From contig JALHOX010000033.1 of the NCBI GenBank assembly GCA_022842805.1, positions 1 to 18,667 on the forward strand: a DNA stretch of 18,667 nucleotides, read 5' to 3'. This DNA comes from Phycisphaerae bacterium. GTDB taxonomy: Bacteria > Planctomycetota > Phycisphaerae > UBA1845 > Fen-1342. Below, in pieces: positions 1 through 6,374 of this stretch. The notes beneath the pieces were generated by a model. It was not told the DNA's origin. It ran no database searches and saw only the letters and a list, made by a program, of their open reading frames with translations. Numbering within the stretch: position 1 is the stretch's first letter; every line of letters starts with the position of its first letter. The translations under genes and the position numbers were made by a program.

Positions 1-1
1 C

Positions 2-478
2 GCGGTTGATGCCTGGCACGGCGTCTACGTTGACGTGGATATCGATCGTGAAGTCTTGTGGCCCGACGGCAAGCGGCCGGAAAAGCCGGCGTATGAGGGG
101 CGGGTTCATGTGTTTCCTGCGGAAAAACCAGGAGGTTTCCTGGGCAGAGTGAAGCGGTGGTTCGGTCTCAAACCTCCCGCGCCTCAAATTCCCGACGCCG
201 TTAGGCAGGCGATGGCGGCGATGGTGGACGCCTACGGGGCTCGCGAAGGCGAGTGTGGCGCGTTGCAAGTCGGCAATCTCCGCGCGCTCTGTGACGAGTT
301 GGACGCGCTACTGGAGGTAGTCCAGCTTCCGCAGAGCGTTGAGGCGCTGACTTCAACGATTGAGTCCTACGAAAACGATCGGCCCGACGACGACCCGCAC
401 ATTCAGGGCCTGTGTCACGCATGGATCACCGCACGATTTGCCCTTGAAAACCGCACGCCCCTTTGGTTGGTCAAGTGA
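2..478 (+). CDS. Unrecognised protein, 3' part only
   Basis: The reading frame is already open at base 2, with codons for A-V-D-A-W-H-G-V-Y before the first possible start, a GTG at 35, so the gene probably begins to the left of the window. At least 158 residues are visible, ending at a TGA at 476-478. The protein looks soluble: no signal peptide or membrane segment is seen in this part. A basic, Trp- and Pro-containing stretch (GRVKRWFGLKPPAP, around residue 50) is followed by a mostly helical, acidic half. I recognise no family. It converges on the lipoprotein gene at 641-1291, with a hairpin repeat between them. Coding status rests on the long open frame and its compositionally sensible protein; overlapping frames on both strands give low-complexity Arg/Pro-rich products. 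Confidence 0.6.
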   Translation, partial: AVDAWHGVYVDVDIDREVLWPDGKRPEKPAYEGRVHVFPAEKPGGFLGRVKRWFGLKPPAPQIPDAVRQAMAAMVDAYGAREGECGALQVGNLRALCDELDALLEVVQLPQSVEALTSTIESYENDRPDDDPHIQGLCHAWITARFALENRTPLWLVK

Positions 479-490
479 CGATCGCCGGGT

Positions 491-580
491 GGTACGGACA
501 ACGGTACTCCGTTGTCCGTATCTTCGCGGGGCCGGGCGCCGAAGACACGGACAAGTTGAGTACGACTTGTCCGTGCCACG
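491..580. repeat. Palindromic AGTA-loop repeat, copy A
   Basis: Two adjacent stem-loops lie between convergent genes. Stem 1 pairs TACGGACAACGG (493-504) with CCGTTGTCCGTA (509-520) around TACT, which reads AGTA on the minus strand. Stem 2 pairs CACGGACAAGTTG (546-558) with CGACTTGTCCGTG (563-575) around AGTA, with one T-G wobble. Both stems share a GGACAA core in inverted orientation, the layout of REP/BIME elements. A related copy lies at 1422-1524. Neither stem is followed by a clear T-run, so a simple intrinsic terminator is not the best reading. Confidence 0.75.
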
Positions 581-640
581 CGACGCTTTGATCACCCGCA
601 AACTTGACGCAAATCGCTACCGCGGACTGCTTCTGCGGAT

Positions 641-1291
641 CTAATCCCCTCCGAGTTTTGGGATTTCTCGCTTGCCAAAATGCTGCCGGTAATAGTCGAA
701 CTCGCCCAAGCTGTCGCTCGTCGGCCCCATAAATCCAGAGAACCGCCCTACCAAACGCCATTCTCCGGAAGCGTCCGCCTCCCACGGCCACCGCATATCC
801 ATCTCGTCCGTGTCGCGAGGATCGTATGGATCGCCGGATATTGGCCCCCCCATCCAGCCGCCGAACAATCGGAAATGAGGCGACGCCCGGCGAACGGTCT
901 GGGGGAGTGAAAAGATGAACTTGTTCAGAACAAACAGCTTAGCGGCGCCGCCAAGCCACATAGGTGGGCTGGACCGGTACAACTGCTCCGCAGCGCGAAT
1001 CGTGTCGAGATCGTAGGCGGCTATGCGTCGAACGGCCTCCTCAATCTGGCGACGCTCCACGGCATACTCATCGCTTACGCCCAACGCAGACCAATCGGGC
1101 ATGTCCGTCAAGATGCGTACCACCTCCCCTACCTTTTCATCTATCTTCTCGTCAGCTGATCGGACCGATGCCTCGTCAGCCGATAGGGCCGATGCCTCAT
1201 CTGCCCGATCAGCTCCGCACCGACATCCTCCGATCATCGCCACGACACACATCCACATTGCGCAACTTACAATCGCAGATACAGGTCGCAT
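641..1291 (-). CDS. Small putative lipoprotein
   Basis: A 216-residue protein starting at ATG 1289-1291, preceded on the minus strand by a good ribosome binding site (GAGGTG, five bases away). The N-terminus is a lipoprotein signal peptide: basic residue 2, a hydrophobic stretch and a lipobox I-G-G-C ending at Cys23, so export and lipid anchoring are likely. Residues about 27-55 form an Ala/Asp/Ser/Glu-rich linker built from an 8-residue repeat (DEASALSA, DEASVRSA, then DEK), encoded by a 24-base tandem repeat. The rest, about residues 60-216, looks globular, with a Trp/Gly/Pro/Asp-rich C-terminal half. I recognise no family. Palindromic repeat copies flank the gene on both sides. Its role is unknown. 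Confidence 0.7.
   Translation of the reverse strand: MRPVSAIVSCAMWMCVVAMIGGCRCGADRADEASALSADEASVRSADEKIDEKVGEVVRILTDMPDWSALGVSDEYAVERRQIEEAVRRIAAYDLDTIRAAEQLYRSSPPMWLGGAAKLFVLNKFIFSLPQTVRRASPHFRLFGGWMGGPISGDPYDPRDTDEMDMRWPWEADASGEWRLVGRFSGFMGPTSDSLGEFDYYRQHFGKREIPKLGGD
1152..1199. repeat. 24-base tandem repeat in coding sequence
   Basis: Two adjacent 24-base units (1152-1175 and 1176-1199) match at 20 of 24 positions and encode the 8-residue repeat in the linker after the lipoprotein signal of the gene at 641-1291. The repeat is in frame, so change in copy number would lengthen or shorten the linker without breaking the protein. A degenerate third partial unit follows from base 1200. Confidence 0.7.
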
Positions 1292-1421
1292 CTACTCACC
1301 TCAAGGGCTCGCAGAAAGAGTCGTGGTCAAAGGAGGCGGCTCTCCGCAGTTATTCCATGAGACGCTCATTGTGTGGAGTGTACCCGGCGGCGCAATCCGG
1401 CCCGGCGGCCCGGCCAGATGG

Positions 1422-1524
1422 ACTCCGTTGTAGGTGTCTTCTTCCCGCGGGGCGCCGACGACACGGACAAGTTGAGTACAACTTGTCCGTGCCACCCGAT
1501 GAGCCCGCGGCACGGAGTACCGTG
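1422..1524. repeat. Palindromic AGTA-loop repeat, copy B
   Basis: This lies in the 375-base gap between the divergent lipoprotein and radical SAM genes. Its main stem pairs CACGGACAAGTTG (1462-1474) with CAACTTGTCCGTG (1479-1491) around AGTA, a perfect 13 bp stem. It matches copy A stem 2 except that the T-G wobble is here T-A. A second small stem, CACGG-AGTA-CCGTG, lies at 1511-1524. The left part shares ACTCCGTTGT with copy A (1422-1431 against 506-515), but the left arm of copy A stem 1 is missing. I see nothing else in the gap 1292-1666 apart from ribosome binding sites for the two flanking genes. Confidence 0.72.
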
Positions 1525-1666
1525 ACCCATGCCACCCGCCGTAACCCATCCGACGCGCCCTCTAATCCGTACGACTATCATCTGATTGCCTCGCGATTTT
1601 CGCGTCGCGCACCGATCGGCGCTGTCTCGCGCCGCTACGATGCAGCGCTTCTGCGGGAGCCGCATC

Positions 1667-3139
1667 ATGAATGTCCTGCTCATCTCGCCCAAGACCCCCG
1701 ACACATTCTGGAGCTTTAGCCACATCCTGCGGATTGTCGGCAAGCGGGCGGCATTTCCGCCGCTCGGGCTGCTGACCGTTGCGGCGATGTTGCCGCGCGA
1801 GTGGTCGCTGCGCGTGGTCGATCTGAATGTTCGCCCGCTGCGCGATGCGGATCTGCAGTGGGCCGACGCGGTGTTCGTCTCCGCCATGATCGTGCATGAG
1901 GCGTCCGTGCGCGAGGTGATCGCCCGCGCCGCGGCTCATCGCAAGCCGATCGTCGCCGGCGGGCCGCTGTTCACCACCGGCGCGGAGCGCTTTCCCGAGG
2001 CGACCAGTTGCGTCATCGGCGAGGCGGAGAATGTCATCGACGCGCTGGTCGAAGACCTCGCCCGCGGCACACTCCAGCCGCGCTACGAATCCGCCGAACG
2101 CGCCGACGTCTCAAAGACGCCGCTGCCGCGCTGGGATCTGATCAACGTCAATCACTACGTCACGCTCTCGGTGCAGGCGTCGCGCGGCTGCCCCTTTGAT
2201 TGCGAGTTTTGCGACATCACCGCCGTCTATGGCCGCGTGCCGCGCGTGAAGCCGCCCGAGCAAATGATCGCCGAATTAGAGGCCGTGCTCGCGACCGGCT
2301 GGCGCGGCGGCGTCTTCGTGGTCGACGACAACTTCATTGGCAATCGCGTGAAGACCAAGGCCCTGCTGCGAGCGCTGATCGAGTGGCGCGCCGCGCGGCG
2401 AATCAACCTACGCTTCACAACCGAGGCCTCGATCAACCTGGTCGACGATCCGGAACTACTGGATTTGATGGTGCAGGCCGGCTTTGCGACCGTCTTCGTC
2501 GGCATCGAAAGCCCGCAGGCCGAGAGCCTGAACGAATGCCGCAAGGTGCAAAACACCAAGCGCGACCTTGTCGCCGCCGTCCGCACGATTCAGAACGCCG
2601 GCATGGAAGTGATGGGCGGCTTCATTGTCGGCTTCGACAGCGACACGCCGCGCATCTTCGAGCAACAGAAGCGTTTTATTCAGGAAGCGGGCGTCGCGAC
2701 GGCGATGGTCGGCATGCTGACGGCGCTTCCCGGTACGCGGCTCTTCACGCGGCTCACGAAAGAGGGCCGCATCGTCCGCCACACCACCGGCGACAACCTC
2801 GACGCCACGCCCAACTTCATTCCGACCTTGAACCTGAGCTTGCTCACGGACGGCTACCGCCGGCTGATCAGAGAGCTCTACGCGCCGCGTGCCTACTACC
2901 AGCGTGCGCTCAACTTTCTCCGCCAATACACGCCGGCCAAGCGACAAAGTCTGCCGAGTATCGACGACCTGAGTGCGCTGCTGCGCACGATGTGGGTGCT
3001 GGGCGTCGTGCGGCGCGGCCGCCGGTCCTTTTGGCTCTTCCTGTGCCGGGCTTGGCTCTCTCACCGCCGCGCGTTCGCTCAGGCGGTCGAGCTGGCGATC
3101 CGCGGGCATCATTTCCGCATGGTGGCGGGGACGATCTAG
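1667..3139 (+). CDS. B12-binding-domain radical SAM protein (DUF4070-like)
   Basis: A 490-residue protein. I chose the ATG at 1667 rather than the in-frame start at 1586, because the family's N-terminal beta strand (MNVLLISPK) begins here and GGGAG (1655-1659) sits seven bases upstream. Residues 1-140 form a Rossmann-like fold of the cobalamin-binding type, including the FPPLGLLTVAAMLP segment typical of the family. I do not see the DxHxxG motif that binds B12 base-off. The radical SAM cluster motif is Cys175-x3-Cys179-x2-Cys182, followed by the usual barrel strands (VFVVDDNFIGN, VFVGIESP, GFIVGFDSD). The C-terminus (about 370-490, with RELYAPRAYYQRAL) resembles DUF4070. The family uses S-adenosylmethionine and a 4Fe-4S cluster for radical chemistry; hopanoid 2-methylase HpnP is a relative. 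The substrate here cannot be named. It converges on the protease gene 16 bases downstream. Confidence 0.88.
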   Translation: MNVLLISPKTPDTFWSFSHILRIVGKRAAFPPLGLLTVAAMLPREWSLRVVDLNVRPLRDADLQWADAVFVSAMIVHEASVREVIARAAAHRKPIVAGGPLFTTGAERFPEATSCVIGEAENVIDALVEDLARGTLQPRYESAERADVSKTPLPRWDLINVNHYVTLSVQASRGCPFDCEFCDITAVYGRVPRVKPPEQMIAELEAVLATGWRGGVFVVDDNFIGNRVKTKALLRALIEWRAARRINLRFTTEASINLVDDPELLDLMVQAGFATVFVGIESPQAESLNECRKVQNTKRDLVAAVRTIQNAGMEVMGGFIVGFDSDTPRIFEQQKRFIQEAGVATAMVGMLTALPGTRLFTRLTKEGRIVRHTTGDNLDATPNFIPTLNLSLLTDGYRRLIRELYAPRAYYQRALNFLRQYTPAKRQSLPSIDDLSALLRTMWVLGVVRRGRRSFWLFLCRAWLSHRRAFAQAVELAIRGHHFRMVAGTI

Positions 3140-3155
3140 GCGGGCTGCGCCGCCT

Positions 3156-4634
3156 CTAATTCCCCAGCCGCACCGTGCCCAGATGCGCGGTCAGCGTCAT
3201 CGGCCGATTGAAGGTCGCCGCGTTGCCGCTCGCTGCCGGGTAGTTGCCCGTCACGATGGCGATCGTCGATCCCGATGGCGCGCTCTGCGCCGTCTCCGCG
3301 ATATTGCGAAACGCCCGCAGCACGTGGCCCGTGCGGATCGTTTGCGGGCTGGCGGCGTCGAGCCAGACGCGATTGGGCAGGAAGTTTTGCAGCGAGGTCG
3401 AGAGCGGGCCATACCCCAGCCATGTGCCCGCGTTGTCGAAGTCGGAGAAGACCGTGTCGCAGCCGCCCTGGGCGTGAATCGCGATCGCCACGTCGATGCT
3501 GTTCCAGATGACCGGGCTGCCGGAGTTGGCCGGCATGGTGTCGACCGTATGTTCGATCGCCGTGCCCGCCAGGCAGTCGTCGCACGAACCGGTGTCGGTC
3601 TGCTGCGTCAGATTGCGCGAGTTGCAACTGAAATCGCACGCGCCATCATCGTCCCAATCACAGCACGGCGCGCCCGCGCCGCCTGTGCCGCTTGGAAATG
3701 GGTCGATGCCGTAGCCCGTGACCCGCAGCGTCGTGCCCTCGACCGGCACCGCCGAGGTCATGTGGAAAAAACCTTGCGAACGGTGGGGAAAAAGGCCGGT
3801 GTTGCTATTGGGCCCCACGGAAAAGACGGCGTAATCCGCGCCCTCGCCGCCCGACTCGGACGCCATCACGCCAGTAACCGGATACTGATCGTTCACGGGC
3901 GCGGCGAAGGGCACGCCGTTCGAGCTCGATAGCGGCACGTTGAATTCGATCACGCCCATGATGTTCCCATCCGGCGTGCCGCAGTGGCCGGCGGTGAGCG
4001 CGGCGCCGTTATGCACCAGCCAGCCGGTGCATCCGCCGAAGAAGAGCCGCCCGACGCGCGGGTCGTTCGAGCCGCTGCGATCGTCGAAGTCGCCGCAGAT
4101 CGAAGTCTCGATTTGCGTTCCCGGCTCGGGGCTGAAGCCGAACGCGAAATCCTCCGGGTCGGCCACCAACAGGTGATCGACCGTGAAGTAAACGCCCGTG
4201 TCGCCCGGCCCGGCATACAGGTCGATCTGCACTTCGTCGCCGTTAAAGATCGCCGACGTGTTTTGCCAGATCGGCAGAGATGCGGCGTCGAGCCGCTGCG
4301 TCTGGCCGTCGAGCGCAGAGGTCAGCATCAGATAGCCGCCGTCGCCGAGCTGATGCGCCGCAAAATGCACCCGCAGCCATGGCGTCTGCTGGGTCTTGAC
4401 GGTCGTGCTGAACACCGGCTGTGCGACAGCCCCGCTTTCGACTCCGTCGACGGCCGAATCACTCCAGCCGTCACCCGGCGCGGCGACCGGCCCATCGAAC
4501 CGCGGCGACCCGGTCGCATACGGCTCGGCGATCAGCCGAAATCCCTGCTCCGACTTCGCCAGCGCCGCCGGCAACACGAAAAACGCCGCGATCCCCGCGA
4601 TTGCCGCGCGATGGGCATGTCGGTCTGGTTTCAT
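3156..4634 (-). CDS. Secreted V8/trypsin-like serine protease with Cys-rich insert
   Basis: A 492-residue secreted protein. The preferred start is ATG 4632-4634, because the signal peptide (basic residues 2-9, a hydrophobic core, ALA-type cleavage near residue 27) begins there; the frame is open up to 4697. About residues 30-185 contain a jelly-roll-like or accessory domain. The protease domain follows: His217 in LTAGHCG, Asp267 in ADYAVF and Ser371 in ANSGSPV form a chymotrypsin-fold triad, and the NSGSP form points to the glutamyl-endopeptidase/V8 branch (S1B). Between Asp and Ser lies a Cys/Asp-rich insert (CCDWDDDGACDFSC to GSCDDC, about eight Cys) that could bind calcium or form disulfides. 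The last 70 residues (LRAFRNIAETAQSAPSGSTI, GNYPA, LTAHLGTVRLG) look like the start of a pectate-lyase-type beta-helix repeat. The substrate is unknown. Confidence 0.85.
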   Translation of the reverse strand: MKPDRHAHRAAIAGIAAFFVLPAALAKSEQGFRLIAEPYATGSPRFDGPVAAPGDGWSDSAVDGVESGAVAQPVFSTTVKTQQTPWLRVHFAAHQLGDGGYLMLTSALDGQTQRLDAASLPIWQNTSAIFNGDEVQIDLYAGPGDTGVYFTVDHLLVADPEDFAFGFSPEPGTQIETSICGDFDDRSGSNDPRVGRLFFGGCTGWLVHNGAALTAGHCGTPDGNIMGVIEFNVPLSSSNGVPFAAPVNDQYPVTGVMASESGGEGADYAVFSVGPNSNTGLFPHRSQGFFHMTSAVPVEGTTLRVTGYGIDPFPSGTGGAGAPCCDWDDDGACDFSCNSRNLTQQTDTGSCDDCLAGTAIEHTVDTMPANSGSPVIWNSIDVAIAIHAQGGCDTVFSDFDNAGTWLGYGPLSTSLQNFLPNRVWLDAASPQTIRTGHVLRAFRNIAETAQSAPSGSTIAIVTGNYPAASGNAATFNRPMTLTAHLGTVRLGN

Positions 4635-4934
4635 GAGGGGGCAGGCTCCGTAATGAGGAGGCGACGGTGGCGGGGTGTCCCGACGAGGAAGATTCACATC
4701 GTGGGAAACGAGGTTGGGGGGCGTGGCTTACGCGGAATTTGCGGTAGGGCCACGCTGAGGCTTTTCCGATCCTCGCGACGGCCGTTCAGGGGGGAGCAGC
4801 GCCCCTGGTTCACGGGAAAGGGTTAAACTAAAGTCCGTTCCGCGCCAGACTACGGGCAAAAACGGCGGATTTCGCTGATCCGTATGCGGGAAACCCGCGT
4901 TTCGCACGTTTTTGAACAAGCCGAGTAAGGGGAC
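4635..4934. other. Divergent gap before hen1, no gene seen
   Basis: This 300-base gap separates the start of the protease gene (minus) from hen1 (plus), so both promoters should lie here. I cannot assign -35/-10 boxes with confidence. A small stem-loop GCGGG-AAA-CCCGC lies at 4886-4898 and a T5 run at 4909-4913, just upstream of hen1. The stretch 4807-4830 (tail of a GGGAAAGGGTTAAACTAAAG run) is the most AT-rich part. Longer open frames crossing the gap are out-of-frame extensions of neighbouring genes. Confidence 0.5.
4886..4898 (+). promoter_or_regulatory. Stem-loop in the hen1 leader
   Basis: GCGGG (4886-4890) pairs with CCCGC (4894-4898) around AAA. The following GTTTCGC could instead pair with GCGGGAAAC through one mismatch, giving two exclusive folds. 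A T5 run (4909-4913) begins ten bases after the stem and the hen1 ribosome binding site AAGGGG (4927-4932) follows. It could attenuate or modulate hen1-pnkp expression, but the stem is short and the spacing to the T-run is not that of a normal terminator. Confidence 0.25.
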
Positions 4935-6374
4935 ATGCTTCTCACTATCTCCACCGACCGCCGACCCGCCACCGACCTGGGCTATTTGCTCCACAAGCAC
5001 CCGGCCAAGCTGCAGTCGTTCCCGCTCGCCTTCGGCTCGGCGGAGGTTTTCTATCTAACCGCCACCGACGAGCGTTGCACCGCCGCCCTGATGCTCAACA
5101 TCGACCCCGTCGCACTCGTGCGGCGGCAGGCCGGTGCCGTTTCCATCGAGCAGTACGTCAACGACCGCCCATACGTCGCCTCGTCGCTGCTCTCCGTTGC
5201 GATCGCGCAGGTTTTCGGTTCGGCGCTCGGCGGGCGCTGTGCTGGGCGGCCTGAGCTCGCTACCGAGCGGCTTCCGCTTCAAGCGACCATCGCCGCGCTG
5301 CCCTGCCGCGGCGGTGATGAGCTGCTGCGCCGGCTGTTTGAACCGCTCGGCTACGAGCTGTGGATCGAGCGCCGTGGGCTCGACGCCGCCTTTCCCCAAT
5401 GGGGTCACTCCGACCTTCACACCGTGACGCTGCGAGCGCATTGCACGCTGAGCACGCTCCTGAATCATCTCTATGTGCTGATTCCGGTGCTGGACAATGA
5501 GAAGCACTATTGGGTCGGCGATGAGGAGGTGGATAAGTTGCTGCGGCACGGCGGTGAGTGGCTGGCACGCCACCCAGAGCGAGAGCTGATCGCGACACGC
5601 TACCTGAAGTATCAGCGCAGCCTGGCCAAAACCGCGCTTAGCCAATTGCGCGAGCAGGATGACGAAGCCGCCGGCCCGGAGGATGAGCCGTCCGATGACC
5701 CGCGCGAGGAAGCCGGCGAGCGCAAGCTCAGTCTGCATGAACAACGTCACGGCTTCGTGCTCGCTGCACTCGAAGCTCGCTCGGCGCGGAGCGTCGTCGA
5801 CCTCGGTTGCGGCGAAGGCCGGCTTCTCAAGTCGCTGATGAAGCAGACCAAGATCGCGCGCGTCATCGGCGTCGATGTTTCGAGCCGCGCGCTCGAGATC
5901 GCCGAAAGCAACCTTAAGCTCGATCGTCTGCCGCCCAAGCAGCGCGAGCGCATCCGGCTCGTTCAGGGATCTCTGCTCTATCGCGATCGCCGCCTTGAGC
6001 GCGGCGGCGACATCGCGGGCGAGACCGGCGTCGACGCGGCGGTGCTCTGCGAAGTGATCGAGCACGTTGAGCCGAGCCGTCTGGCGGCGGTCGAGCGGGT
6101 CGTGTTCGAGTGCATCGCCGCGCCGCTCGTGGTCGTCACGACGCCCAACCGCGAATACAACGTGATGTGGGAGTCGCTGCCGGCGGGAGCCGCGCGCCAT
6201 CGCGACCATCGTTTCGAGTGGACTCGCGCTGAATTCGCCGACTGGTGCGGGCGGGTAGCACAGCGTTTTGGCTACGAGTTCGAAACGCGCGGTGTCGGCG
6301 AGGCTGGCGTGAGCGCGACCGGCCACGAGGTCGGTTGCCCGACCCAGGCGGGAGTGTTTCGGCGTGCCCATTGA
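4935..6374 (+). CDS. hen1: Hen1, 3'-terminal RNA ribose 2'-O-methyltransferase
   Basis: A 479-residue protein, close to the roughly 465 residues of Clostridium thermocellum Hen1. It transfers methyl from S-adenosylmethionine to the 2'-OH of the 3'-terminal nucleotide at an RNA break before the break is sealed, so that the repaired RNA cannot be cut there again by the same ribotoxin. Residues 1-240 are the bacterial N-terminal domain that partners with and activates the Pnkp ligase (HKHPAKLQSFPLAFG and NDRPYVASSLLSVAIAQVFG are characteristic). The acidic linker 240-265 leads to the methyltransferase: SAM loop DLGCGEG (289-295), the metal-binding set Glu373, Glu376, His377 (EVIEH) and His425, and the TTPNREYN segment. 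These match the Mn-binding residues E366, E369, H370 and H418 of the Clostridium enzyme at a constant offset of 7. AAGGGG at 4927-4932 precedes the ATG closely. It overlaps pnkp by 11 bases. Confidence 0.95.
   Translation: MLLTISTDRRPATDLGYLLHKHPAKLQSFPLAFGSAEVFYLTATDERCTAALMLNIDPVALVRRQAGAVSIEQYVNDRPYVASSLLSVAIAQVFGSALGGRCAGRPELATERLPLQATIAALPCRGGDELLRRLFEPLGYELWIERRGLDAAFPQWGHSDLHTVTLRAHCTLSTLLNHLYVLIPVLDNEKHYWVGDEEVDKLLRHGGEWLARHPERELIATRYLKYQRSLAKTALSQLREQDDEAAGPEDEPSDDPREEAGERKLSLHEQRHGFVLAALEARSARSVVDLGCGEGRLLKSLMKQTKIARVIGVDVSSRALEIAESNLKLDRLPPKQRERIRLVQGSLLYRDRRLERGGDIAGETGVDAAVLCEVIEHVEPSRLAAVERVVFECIAAPLVVVTTPNREYNVMWESLPAGAARHRDHRFEWTRAEFADWCGRVAQRFGYEFETRGVGEAGVSATGHEVGCPTQAGVFRRAH

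Noticed and set aside
491..1524. CRISPR array
   Set aside because: The repeats are hairpins in two distant clusters without regular spacers, and no cas gene is present.
1667..3139. Calling the radical SAM gene hopanoid methylase hpnP
   Set aside because: The N-terminal phrase FPPLGLLTVAAMLP and the overall pattern fit the generic DUF4070 branch, and no hopanoid gene is nearby.
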